From: JBGSYJ01 sp041748075
Lineage (GTDB): Bacteria; Acidobacteriota; Thermoanaerobaculia; Gp7-AA8
Direction: 5' to 3'
Assembly (NCBI GenBank): GCA_041748075.1
Contig: JBGTDX010000074.1
Span: 1-24,992, forward strand
DNA length: 24,992 nt
A model generated the notes under the pieces. The model ran no database searches and was not told the origin of the DNA. It saw only the letters and a program-made list of their open reading frames with translations. Both the position numbers and the translations under genes were made by a program. Each line of letters starts with the position of its first letter. Within the stretch, counting starts at the first letter, position 1. Below, piece after piece: positions 13,485-21,216 of the stretch.

Positions 13485-15788
13485 ATGCCTCGAGCCCCTT
13501 TTCTCATTTCCATCTCGCTCTTCGTCCTCCTCTTCTCCGTACCAGTCCACGGCGCACTGACCGACCGCACGCCACTGGCGGAGTCTCGCAGCACGTTACC
13601 GGATGCAGGGCCGGGGCGGGTCGTCGCCAGCGATACCGGACTCTTTCTCGTTCACGGCCAGCGCATTTCTTCGGATGGCGTCAGGATCGATCAGGAGCCG
13701 GTTCCAGGAACTGAAGGTTATGCGGTTGCCTGGCCGGGAGGATGGCTGATTCTCCGCGCGAGTGGGGCGCTTTTCCTCGGGCCTGAAGGTCCGCCGGAGC
13801 CCCAGCCGCAGTTTGCTTTTTCCGGACGGATTCTGGGCGCAGCAAGCAACACCGGCAGGCTCGCCATTCTCGAACTGGCTGAAGGCGCGCAGCCGTCGTG
13901 GGTCTATCTCTCGGTATTCGACGAGAGCGGTCTCGTGCAGCGGCGGCCCCTTGCTGCGCTCGATGGCGGCGCCATCGCGGCATTCGGCGATGGGTTCCTC
14001 GCCATCACTCACGTGCGAACGTCGGAGGAAGCGTCGGTGCTTCACGCCTGGCGAATCGATGCAGACGGAACGCCCACGGCATTCGAAGACCTCGGAGTGG
14101 TCGGCCGGTGGCTCCAGAGCATCGAGATTGCAGCCGCTGGCGACCGCGCGCTGGTCGTGACGCATCATTATCGAGAGATCAGCTCACGGGTGATCGATGG
14201 AGCACTTCAATCGTCGGTTCCTCACCTGATCAGCGGGGAATTCTTCAACAGCGCGTTTCCACTGGCCCTGGAAGAGGGCTTCCTGCTCTCGTATCAGCCG
14301 GGTGCTGGCGGCCACAGCCCCGACGCTCGCGCTGTTTTATTCGACACAGAAGGCAATGTTGAAGATGAAGTGGCGGCCGATCCCATCGTCGGAGGCGACC
14401 GCATCGGACAGCGCTATCTCGTCGTCCGACCCTGGGGACATGCAGGCCTTGCCGAGGGTGATCCGCGGCGAATCATCGCGGCGCTGCCGCTCAAGCAGCG
14501 TCTGTATCAGCCGGCTGGAATTCGTGAGACCGCCGTTTCCGGAGAGATCACGCTGGTCGGGATCGGACACTTCAGTACCGAGAGTGACTGGATCCGATTC
14601 GATGCGGATGGCAGACCGATCGACAGCGAGCCGCTGAGACTGACCCCACGAGTAGCGATCGCGCTGCCCGAAGGTTTCGCGTTCCTGACGATACAGGGAG
14701 GAGGCATCACGATCCGCCGACTCTCGCGCGAGGGAGGATGGATCGATCCGGAACCGGTACTGCTTGCGAGTATCCCCGGGCTCAGGACGTTCGCGGCGCA
14801 CGCGAATGACCGCGATCTCATGGTGGCATGGACCACCGAGCAGGAGCTCGTCTGGTCTACATTTGCACACGATGGCACCGCTCTGCAGGCGGAGCCGTTC
14901 CGGTTGGAGCGACGGCAGAACGTCTTCACCTCCATCCATCTCGCAGGCAATCGTCTCGAGCGCCTCCTTCTCGTACGGCACCTGCCGCAATGCAACATCC
15001 TCTGCCCGCCGGTTGCAGGGCAGTTCGGAGCGATGGCGCTGACTGCCGATGCGGAGCCCGTCGGCGAGCTCTATACCCTCGACGTGAGCACCATGGGTGT
15101 AAAAGCGGTGCATCTGCCGGACGGCACATGGGTCGTACCGTCAGGAACGAACGATGATCAGCTGCTTCATCTCGCTGCGGACGCGAGCCTGCTCGAGGAA
15201 GCTCGAAATCCGATGCTGCGAGATATCCGCGACGTCGAGCCCACTCCTGCTGGATGGAGAGCGACAGCGGGGGGACCCTCTCGCATGGTCGAGATCAACG
15301 GATTCAATTCGCCGGTGCGCGTAACAGGCCTCGGTGACGTCAGCACGCCGCACTTCGGCTTCGGAAGATGGCTCGCATTTGCCGCCGAATCTCCAGGACC
15401 TGAGGACACGACGATTCCGTGGAATGGCCGGCTCTCGACCACTGAAGGAGATCTGTCGATCGAGGTCCGCGAGACGCGCCGCGATTCCTCGGGACTACAC
15501 CTCCTCGTCGCCGTCAGGAACGAAGGAACGAGGGTCGCCACCAACGTCCGGATCACGTCAACGAGTCATACCGTATCGTTTCCTTCCGCACCTCGAACCG
15601 TGAGAGAGATTCCCGTGATCGCCCCGGGCGAGATCGTCTACCTTGCAGCACTCGAACGAGGACAGATTCCCGCTCCACTCTTCTTCGCGTTGTCCGACGA
15701 CATCGAGGACATCAACCCATCCGACAACGTCGCCAGCGTGTCTCCCCCCGAACCGCCGCAACTACGCCGGCGTGGCGTGGGACGTTGA
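13485..15788 (+). CDS. Secreted propeller-like protein with CARDB-like C-terminal domain
   Basis: The 767-residue product has a signal peptide (FLISISLFVLLFSVPVHG). The body up to about residue 640 is a series of beta-rich blades of 40-60 residues with recurring GG(W/F)L, DADG and GEP elements (AWPGGWLILRASG, FGDGFLAITHV, LPEGFAFLTIQGG, LPDGTWVVPSG), suggesting one or two beta-propellers. Residues about 655-755 look like a CARDB/DUF11-type Ig domain (LHLLVAVRNEGTRVATNVRIT, then DINPSDNVASV). There are few Cys, and no anchor or enzymatic motif was recognised. The ATG is fixed by the signal peptide although no ribosome-binding site is visible. The last residues (RRRGVGR) lie close to the intergenic repeat starting at 15793. 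Function unknown; a binding or structural role outside the cell is inference. Confidence 0.85.
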   Translation: MPRAPFLISISLFVLLFSVPVHGALTDRTPLAESRSTLPDAGPGRVVASDTGLFLVHGQRISSDGVRIDQEPVPGTEGYAVAWPGGWLILRASGALFLGPEGPPEPQPQFAFSGRILGAASNTGRLAILELAEGAQPSWVYLSVFDESGLVQRRPLAALDGGAIAAFGDGFLAITHVRTSEEASVLHAWRIDADGTPTAFEDLGVVGRWLQSIEIAAAGDRALVVTHHYREISSRVIDGALQSSVPHLISGEFFNSAFPLALEEGFLLSYQPGAGGHSPDARAVLFDTEGNVEDEVAADPIVGGDRIGQRYLVVRPWGHAGLAEGDPRRIIAALPLKQRLYQPAGIRETAVSGEITLVGIGHFSTESDWIRFDADGRPIDSEPLRLTPRVAIALPEGFAFLTIQGGGITIRRLSREGGWIDPEPVLLASIPGLRTFAAHANDRDLMVAWTTEQELVWSTFAHDGTALQAEPFRLERRQNVFTSIHLAGNRLERLLLVRHLPQCNILCPPVAGQFGAMALTADAEPVGELYTLDVSTMGVKAVHLPDGTWVVPSGTNDDQLLHLAADASLLEEARNPMLRDIRDVEPTPAGWRATAGGPSRMVEINGFNSPVRVTGLGDVSTPHFGFGRWLAFAAESPGPEDTTIPWNGRLSTTEGDLSIEVRETRRDSSGLHLLVAVRNEGTRVATNVRITSTSHTVSFPSAPRTVREIPVIAPGEIVYLAALERGQIPAPLFFALSDDIEDINPSDNVASVSPPEPPQLRRRGVGR

Positions 15789-15792
15789 AAAA

Positions 15793-15876
15793 CTCGCTCA
15801 GGATGACACCGTGGTTCTTTCCTCGCCTCAATGACAGTCGTGTCATTCGCCTGTTCGGGATTACAGGCTGAGCGAG
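15793..15876. repeat. REP-like nested inverted repeat between convergent genes
   Basis: CTCGCTCAG at 15793-15801 is the inverse of CTGAGCGAG at 15868-15876. Nested inside is a perfect hairpin, AATGACA-GTCG-TGTCATT (15830-15847), and CAGGATGACACCG shared with 6860-6872. The architecture resembles the element at 5185-5268. Lying between two convergent genes, it may also help end transcription from both sides. Confidence 0.6.
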
Positions 15877-15944
15877 CAGCGCCTCCTGAAACCGTGGCCC
15901 GTTCGATCATCAGTTCAAATCGGCTGTCCGCTGCGAATCTGCCC

Positions 15945-18158
15945 TTATTGTCTCGCCGGATGCTGGTAATCGAGCATCCAGATGTCAATCTCGACCGCGA
16001 ACCTGGTCTCGAACATCCATTGTCCATCGTGCGAGAGCTCTGAATATCGAACACCTTTTTCCCCCGGCCCTCCCGGCGTCGAGACTCCCGTCTCCCGATC
16101 GAGAATCTCGAAGCGTTCGTCCACGCTGCTATAGAGAAGGATGCGTTCCGAGTCAGGAAGCCACCAGGTGCGCCAGTCCGACCAGCTGCCCTCGAGCGTC
16201 CTCAGGTCCCGGTAGGTCTTCCCTGCGATGTCGTAGAGGAACAGCGTACTGCCGATCGACTTGCCCGAGCTGGAGTAAGACGATCCGAGCAACCAGCGTC
16301 CATCGGGGGAGATCCGCATCAGGTGAAGGCGCCTGTCCGAATCGATCGGAGGCAGTGCGATCGCCCTCCGTTGATCGGGAGGCCGCGTCAGATCGACCAT
16401 GTGCGGCCGGTAGTCCGCCCCGACCTGGACATACAGGGTCTTTCCATCCGAAGAGAGCACCGGGTCGAGCAGATTTTCGTTCGCCACGCCAAACACCCGC
16501 TCACGACCGCCGCCATCGATGTCGATACTCCAGACCTCTGAATTCCCGTTCGGCGGCGCCGAAACGAAGAGGAAGCGCGAACTGTCGGCCGTCCACACGA
16601 AAAATTCTTCACGGCTCGGATCGTCCGTGAGGCGGCGTGCCTCGCCGGTCTCTATTCGAATGATGAGAATATCGAATTGCCCGTTCTCTTCGAGCCTGGC
16701 GGCAAGCCACTGATTGTCCGGAGACGGACGCTCGGAGCTCAGGTTGCGGGACGCTGCAAATACAGACTGGGACTCCGGCCCGAGGACTCCCCGTTGCGAA
16801 TCGAAACCGCTTCTCGTAATGGTGCGCTTCGGCTTTCCGGACTGGAAAATGACTCTCGTTCCGTCGGCCGACGACGACGCATTCCGCAAGCTGGAAGTCG
16901 ACATCGTGATCTGTTCCGGCTCGCCGATCGGCGTGCCGGTCGCCTCGTCGACCCGAACGCGGAAAAGATCCGAGCTCGATCCGGACTGTGTCGTATAGAG
17001 AATGCCATCGGCCGTCCAGATGGCGTGAGCGCTTCCCCCGGACGATATCGGTGCGCAATGGACGGGGTTACCTCCGGCCGATGCAATGGTCGACACAAAC
17101 GCCAGCCCGTCAGGTGTACGTCCGTCGAATGCGATCCTCGTTCCGGACGGCGACCACGAAGGATGCGTCGCCCATCCCTCCCACAGTTTCCGGAACGCGC
17201 CGGTAGAGACCTCGACGAGCCAGAGCCCGCCGGTTCCGGTGATCGACCCGGCGGTCGAGCTCTCCGCGGCAACCGCCAGCATTTTCCCATCGGGAGACCA
17301 GGCCGGGTCATGCCCGAAGTCCGTCAGCCGCCGGACCGACTCTCCCGATGCGCCCATGAGAAACACGCCGCCGCCATCGCGCGCGGAACGGAAGGCGATC
17401 GTCCGGCCGTCCGGCGAGTACGCCGGCGCATAATCCTCGGCGGCGCTGTCCTTCGTGAGGTTGATCGACGTCTCCCCCCCGATGCGGCGCAGGTAGATGT
17501 CGGCATTGCCGGAAGCGCGACTCACATAAACGAAGCTGTTGCCATCGGGAGAAATGCTCGGCATCATCTCTCCCCCTTCCTCCCACGTGACCGCGACCAG
17601 CCGGCCCGTGAGCCCCGCCGTTGCTACGGACTCTGGAGCCGCCGCCGTACTGCGGCCCAGCCACCAGGCCACGCCAATCGAGCCGGCGATTAGCGCGGCG
17701 ACGAGCGCAGCTGCCGGCAACCGTAAACGGTGCGTGCCGGATGAGTCAGCGCGAGGTGCATCTCCCGATCGTTGCGGAAATGGAAGTGCCGGATTCGATT
17801 CGGACGCAATCGGGCTTGTTTCCCTGACTGTGGCGGCGAAGCGATAGCCATGTCCCGGGACAGTAACGATGAAGTGAGGATCCCCCTGGCTCTCGCCGAG
17901 GGCGCGACGGAGTGAAGACACAGCCTGGTTGAGATTGTTCTCGGCGACCTCGGTGTCCGGCCAGATCGCCCGCATGAGCTCGTCCTTCGACAGGACGACG
18001 TTCGGATGCTCGACCATGAAAAGCAGCGTGTCGAAGAGCCGCGGAGTCAGCGGAATGGTCTCGCCGCTCTGATCCATCAGCTTGCGCCGTCCGCTATCGA
18101 CGCGAAAGCGGTCAAACTCAAAAACAGACGCCTCAGGCCGGTTCATTGAGGTTTTCAT
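15945..18158 (-). CDS. CadC-type transmembrane winged-helix regulator with TolB-like propeller
   Basis: A 737-residue one-component sensor. Residues about 13-110 form an OmpR/PhoB-type winged helix: FDRFRVDSGRRKL, LTPRLFDTLLFMVEHPNVVLSKDELMRAIW style, NNLNQAVSSLRRALGE, and the wing VPGHGYRFAA. A TM segment lies at about 146-167 (LPAAALVAALIAGSIGVAWWLG). The rest is a periplasmic propeller with PD40/TolB repeats such as PSISPDGNSFVYVS, PAYSPDGRTIAFRS, PAWSPDGKMLAVAAE and PSWSPSGTRIAFDG. It should bind DNA at the membrane in response to an outside signal. It is divergent from two secreted-protein genes, with 104 bp between starts containing phased TTTCA repeats, so auto- and cross-regulation are likely. 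No ribosome-binding site is evident; ATG at 18146 is an alternative start. Confidence 0.92.
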   Translation of the reverse strand: MKTSMNRPEASVFEFDRFRVDSGRRKLMDQSGETIPLTPRLFDTLLFMVEHPNVVLSKDELMRAIWPDTEVAENNLNQAVSSLRRALGESQGDPHFIVTVPGHGYRFAATVRETSPIASESNPALPFPQRSGDAPRADSSGTHRLRLPAAALVAALIAGSIGVAWWLGRSTAAAPESVATAGLTGRLVAVTWEEGGEMMPSISPDGNSFVYVSRASGNADIYLRRIGGETSINLTKDSAAEDYAPAYSPDGRTIAFRSARDGGGVFLMGASGESVRRLTDFGHDPAWSPDGKMLAVAAESSTAGSITGTGGLWLVEVSTGAFRKLWEGWATHPSWSPSGTRIAFDGRTPDGLAFVSTIASAGGNPVHCAPISSGGSAHAIWTADGILYTTQSGSSSDLFRVRVDEATGTPIGEPEQITMSTSSLRNASSSADGTRVIFQSGKPKRTITRSGFDSQRGVLGPESQSVFAASRNLSSERPSPDNQWLAARLEENGQFDILIIRIETGEARRLTDDPSREEFFVWTADSSRFLFVSAPPNGNSEVWSIDIDGGGRERVFGVANENLLDPVLSSDGKTLYVQVGADYRPHMVDLTRPPDQRRAIALPPIDSDRRLHLMRISPDGRWLLGSSYSSSGKSIGSTLFLYDIAGKTYRDLRTLEGSWSDWRTWWLPDSERILLYSSVDERFEILDRETGVSTPGGPGEKGVRYSELSHDGQWMFETRFAVEIDIWMLDYQHPARQ

Positions 18159-18199
18159 AAAATTTCAGAAGATTTTTCACCTTATCCTAAAGCTTTTCA
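18152..18199 (+). promoter_or_regulatory. TTTCA direct repeats in divergent promoter (candidate OmpR-type operator)
   Basis: TTTCA occurs in the same orientation at 18153, 18163, 18175 and 18195, that is 10, 12 and 20 bases apart, in an AT-rich stretch between the CadC-type regulator and the small secreted protein. OmpR/PhoB-type winged helices commonly bind direct repeats spaced about one helical turn, so this is a natural candidate site for the adjacent regulator. The first copy lies within the regulator's first codons if translation begins at 18158. Confidence 0.45.
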
Positions 18200-18262
18200 G
18201 GTCCCGCAGGAAGCAAGGTGCCCCCCGTCACTCAACATCAACCTGAGAAAAGGGGATCACGA

Positions 18263-18769
18263 ATGAGCAATTCGGCCAAAGTCACACGCGAACCATCAGT
18301 GAAACGAAGCGCTTTCATCACCGGCCTGGCAGCCGCCATCGTCGCCGCCACCTTGTTCACCAGTCCGATCCACGCCCAGAACGGAAGGGCGTTCGCGTGC
18401 AACGACCGAACCCTCGAAGGAACCTACGGAATTCAGATCCAGGGCACTCGCCCCGTTCCTCCTTCCCTCGGTGGCGGACGTGAGGACGTCATCGGGGTGG
18501 TGCTCCGCACTTATGACGGGTTCGGAAACTTCTCGCAGATCGGCAATGTGAAGGGCTTGGTCACGGGAATCGTGCCCGACCAGTTGGGCTTCGGAACCGT
18601 TGTCGTGAGCGCCAACTGCACCGCCATCGCATTGTTCCAGCCAGCCCCCGGCGTCGTGATCGAGGAACGCCTGGTCATCCTGCATCAAGGCACCGAAGTG
18701 CGCGCGATGACTTTGAGCCCGGCCGGCCTCATGGTGACCGGCGTCGCGAAGAGAATCGATCGTCGCTGA
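18263..18769 (+). CDS. Small secreted protein of unknown function
   Basis: A 168-residue protein with a signal peptide (RSAFITGLAAAIVAATLFTSPIHA, cleavage after Ala38). The mature domain begins with ACNDRTLEGTYGIQIQGTR and continues with VLRTYDGFGNFSQIGNVKG, GFGTVVVSANCTAIALFQP and VIEERLVIL. The regular strand spacing suggests a small beta-barrel, and Cys46 and Cys119 could form a disulfide. I recognise the pattern from secreted proteins of acidobacterial-type genomes but know no function. AGGGGAT at 18251-18257 gives good spacing to ATG 18263; the frame is open further upstream but without a better start. It lies just downstream of the TTTCA repeats and is followed by the hairpin at 18804-18830 and a second secreted protein. 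Confidence 0.85.
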   Translation: MSNSAKVTREPSVKRSAFITGLAAAIVAATLFTSPIHAQNGRAFACNDRTLEGTYGIQIQGTRPVPPSLGGGREDVIGVVLRTYDGFGNFSQIGNVKGLVTGIVPDQLGFGTVVVSANCTAIALFQPAPGVVIEERLVILHQGTEVRAMTLSPAGLMVTGVAKRIDRR

Positions 18770-18803
18770 TCTGACGCATTTGCAATTGAATCCGCGATCC
18801 CCC

Positions 18804-18830
18804 CGGGTGCACCACTCGATGGTGCACCCG
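18804..18830 (+). terminator. Strong hairpin between two co-oriented secreted-protein genes
   Basis: CGGGTGCACCA and TGGTGCACCCG form a perfect 11-bp stem around CTCGA. It sits 35 bases after the upstream stop and 58 bases before the next start. There is no U tract, so it may be a partial terminator, a processing or stability element, or an attenuator rather than a complete stop. Confidence 0.55.
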
Positions 18831-18887
18831 CCCGGTCGTGCTCCCACTCATCTGAACAAACCAACCGATCCACGACAGGGGATGTCC

Positions 18888-20750
18888 ATGAAGATTCGAA
18901 ACGCCGCCCGCGCGATCCTGATTGCCGGACTCACTTTCTCCAGTTTCGCTCTACTCGCTCAGCCGTTCTCGACAGGTTTCCGCGCGCCGATCGAGGTGGC
19001 ATTCACGAATCAGGGCAACCTGATCGTCGCCGAGGCAGGCTCGGGGCCCAACACCGGCCGCATCTCTCTGGTCGACCGCACCAGCGGCACGCGACGCACG
19101 CTGATCGACGGATTGCCCTCCGGCCTGTTCCGTGAGGGTACCAGTAGCCAGCCCTCGGGACCGTCCGGCCTCGCTCTTCAGGGAAGCACTCTCTATGTCA
19201 CGATCGGTGGAGGGGACTCGGTTCTTCCGGGTGGACCTCCGGGCACGCAGCTGCCGAATCCGAACCTCGCCTCGCCGATTCTCAGCTCGCTACTGTCGAT
19301 ACGAACGAGCCTGACACTCGACCTCACCCGCGGCGAATTCACCATGACCGTAGGGCACCACACGACGCTGAAGAACGGCGACGCCGTCACGTTGACGAAT
19401 TCTGCGAACGAACAACTGACCGTGGCGCTGGTTGTGGACTTTCCCGACTTCATCGCAGAGCCGCGTCCCGATCTTCCGACGAACGTCCGCCTGGCCAACC
19501 CATTCGGCGTCGCTGCAAACGGACAGACACTCTATGTGGTGGACGCGAGCCTCAACCGGATTTTCGAAGTCGATGCGACCCATGGCACGTTCACCACATT
19601 CTCGATATTCGGCTCGATTGTGAATCCGCTCGCGCCGATGGGACCTCCGATGATCGATGCCGTGCCGACCAGCGTTCGCATCCGGGGAAATGAACTGCTC
19701 GTCACTACGCTGACGGGATTTCCTTTCCCGCAGGGCAGCGCGGAAGTGCGTTCGATCAACCGCAGCACGGGCGTACAGTCATCACTGATCACCGGACTCA
19801 CTTCGGCAATCGACGTCCATCCCCTCGGCGCGGCACCCACATCTTCGCTGCTGGCGCTCGAATTCAGTGCCAACCTGCTCGCAGGCCAGCCCGGAAGACT
19901 GAAACTCGTCAGCCCCGGTTCAGCAGCAGTCGTGCTGGCGGACGGTCTCATCACAGCGACGGGACTCGCGGTCGATCAGCGCAGCGGCGAGGTCTTTGTC
20001 ACTCACCTCGGTCCGGGCATCATCACGCGCGTCAATGTCGGCGCTCTGATTCCGAGAGCGAATCCCAGTTCGGTGATTCCCGTCATCGCCTCGGCGCCCG
20101 GCGCCTTCGGGTCTCGGTTCACGACGTCGGCTCAGATCAGCAACCCATATCCCTTCCCCATCTCCGGACGAATCGTCTTTCATTCACAGGCGTCCACCGC
20201 GGAGCCTTCCGATCCAGGAGTCGACTACGTTCTGGGACCGTTCGCGACGCAATCCTTCAGCGATCTCGTGGGAGCGACAGGCGGGAGCGGACTGGGAACC
20301 GCCGACGTCATCGCAGCAGTTGGCAATGCTCCCGTCGTCGTCACGCGGATCGTCGACATCGGCTCACCGGGAATGCCTGAGGTCCAGATCCCGCAGGTCT
20401 CGATCTCCAGTGCGCTCACGGCAGGAACGAGCGGCACGCTGGTGACACCGCGTGACGCTTCAACTTCGCGGTTGAACGTCGGCATCCGGGTTCTGGGAGA
20501 GCCCGTCACAATGACCATCACACTCCATGATGGCAACGGCGCGGAGCTCGAGACGGTCACCCGGACCTTCGGTGCGAATTACTTCGTGCAGCAGCCCGCC
20601 GCCGAGCTCCTCGGGAGCGCTGTAGGTTCGAACCAGTCGATCGTTTTTTCGATCGAAGCGGGAAGCGCAATCGTGTATGGCGCAACCACTGGCAACAACG
20701 GTCAGGGAATGGCGTTGCAGATCGCGTCACCTGTCAATCTGCAGGACTAA
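18888..20750 (+). CDS. ScyD/ScyE-like secreted beta-propeller protein
   Basis: The 620-residue product has a signal peptide (AARAILIAGLTFSSFALLA, cleavage near Ala24). The first about 410 residues are propeller-like with NHL/ScyD-style blades: FRAPIEVAFTNQGNLIVAEAG, SGLALQGSTLYVTIGGGD, FGVAANGQTLYVVDASLNRIFEV and ATGLAVDQRSGEVFVTHLG. The rest (about 425-620, from SSVIPVIASAPGAFG) is an Ig-like/beta-sandwich domain common at the C-terminus of secreted proteins of such genomes. ScyD/ScyE names a protein family seen in scytonemin clusters; no such pathway is present here, so only the fold name is transferred. ATG 18888 has AGGGGA five bases upstream and is favoured over ATG 18882. It may be co-expressed with the small secreted protein upstream. 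Confidence 0.85.
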   Translation: MKIRNAARAILIAGLTFSSFALLAQPFSTGFRAPIEVAFTNQGNLIVAEAGSGPNTGRISLVDRTSGTRRTLIDGLPSGLFREGTSSQPSGPSGLALQGSTLYVTIGGGDSVLPGGPPGTQLPNPNLASPILSSLLSIRTSLTLDLTRGEFTMTVGHHTTLKNGDAVTLTNSANEQLTVALVVDFPDFIAEPRPDLPTNVRLANPFGVAANGQTLYVVDASLNRIFEVDATHGTFTTFSIFGSIVNPLAPMGPPMIDAVPTSVRIRGNELLVTTLTGFPFPQGSAEVRSINRSTGVQSSLITGLTSAIDVHPLGAAPTSSLLALEFSANLLAGQPGRLKLVSPGSAAVVLADGLITATGLAVDQRSGEVFVTHLGPGIITRVNVGALIPRANPSSVIPVIASAPGAFGSRFTTSAQISNPYPFPISGRIVFHSQASTAEPSDPGVDYVLGPFATQSFSDLVGATGGSGLGTADVIAAVGNAPVVVTRIVDIGSPGMPEVQIPQVSISSALTAGTSGTLVTPRDASTSRLNVGIRVLGEPVTMTITLHDGNGAELETVTRTFGANYFVQQPAAELLGSAVGSNQSIVFSIEAGSAIVYGATTGNNGQGMALQIASPVNLQD

Positions 20751-21216
20751 TACGTCTTTTCCAATGTGGCAGGGCCTTCCCAGGCCCTGCCCTTTCCGTT
20801 CCAGATGGCCACGAGCAGCATCATTACGAGCGCGACGAAGAGGACGCCGTGGATCGTTCCAACGACTGTGACGCCGAACGGCATCCCGGCGAGGTACCTG
20901 GGCGGCATCGCCACGAAGAATGTTACATGGGACACGAAATTCACCGGCTGAGCCTCTGCGGTTGTGTTCCGCTTACTCAGACAGCCGGCGACAAGGACCG
21001 CGGTCTCGAACCTCGGTTCGACGGCCAGCACGAGAGGTCCATGACTTGCGCCGAGGCTGAACCCGTAATAAGCGAGCCGCTTCCCATCGATGTCGTTTCG
21101 CGTCGTCAGATAGTCGACAGTCCGACGAACGTCTTTCGTCGGGTGAATGATGAGATCCCGTCCCGCCGGAGGCGACGACCCGAAGATGTTTCGTTTTTGG
21201 CGCGTGCGCGACTCCG
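20747..21216 (-). pseudogene. Chimeric remnant: alpha/beta-hydrolase fragment joined in frame to DUF3817 fragment
   Basis: One continuous minus-strand frame starts right after the kinase stop. Its first about 95 codons read like the middle of a kinase-associated alpha/beta hydrolase: TVDYLTTRNDIDGKRLAYYG, then GFSLGASHGPLVLAVEPRF, then ETAVLVAGCL and QPVNFVSHV. Near 20915-20921 this passes without a stop into FFVAMPPRYLAGMPFGV and VVGTIHGVLFVALVMM, the end of the first and the second helix of a DUF3817 membrane protein. Both parents are truncated: the hydrolase lacks its N-terminus and C-terminal catalytic region, and DUF3817 lacks its first helix start and its tail. The first ordinary start codon in frame is GTG at 21031, giving only 94 residues without a fold. 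Decay after deletion is the best explanation; a functional fusion is unlikely. Confidence 0.6.
20768..20791 (+). terminator. Rho-independent-like terminator after ScyD/ScyE-like gene
   Basis: GGCAGGGCCT and AGGCCCTGCC form a perfect 10-bp GC-rich stem with a TCCC loop, 17 bases after the stop codon, followed by CTTTCCGTTCC. The U tract is weak but position and stem strength fit a terminator. It overlaps the end of the decayed frame on the other strand. Confidence 0.75.

Noticed and set aside
14337..15113. 258-residue minus-strand open frame
   Set aside because: It is antisense to the secreted propeller protein and has no recognisable motif.
16677..17693. 338-residue plus-strand open frame
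   Set aside because: It is antisense to the CadC-type regulator, whose propeller motifs are clear; no recognisable motif and Arg-rich composition.
18888..20750. Scytonemin biosynthesis cluster suggested by the ScyD/ScyE-like gene
   Set aside because: No other scytonemin gene is present; only the propeller fold is shared.
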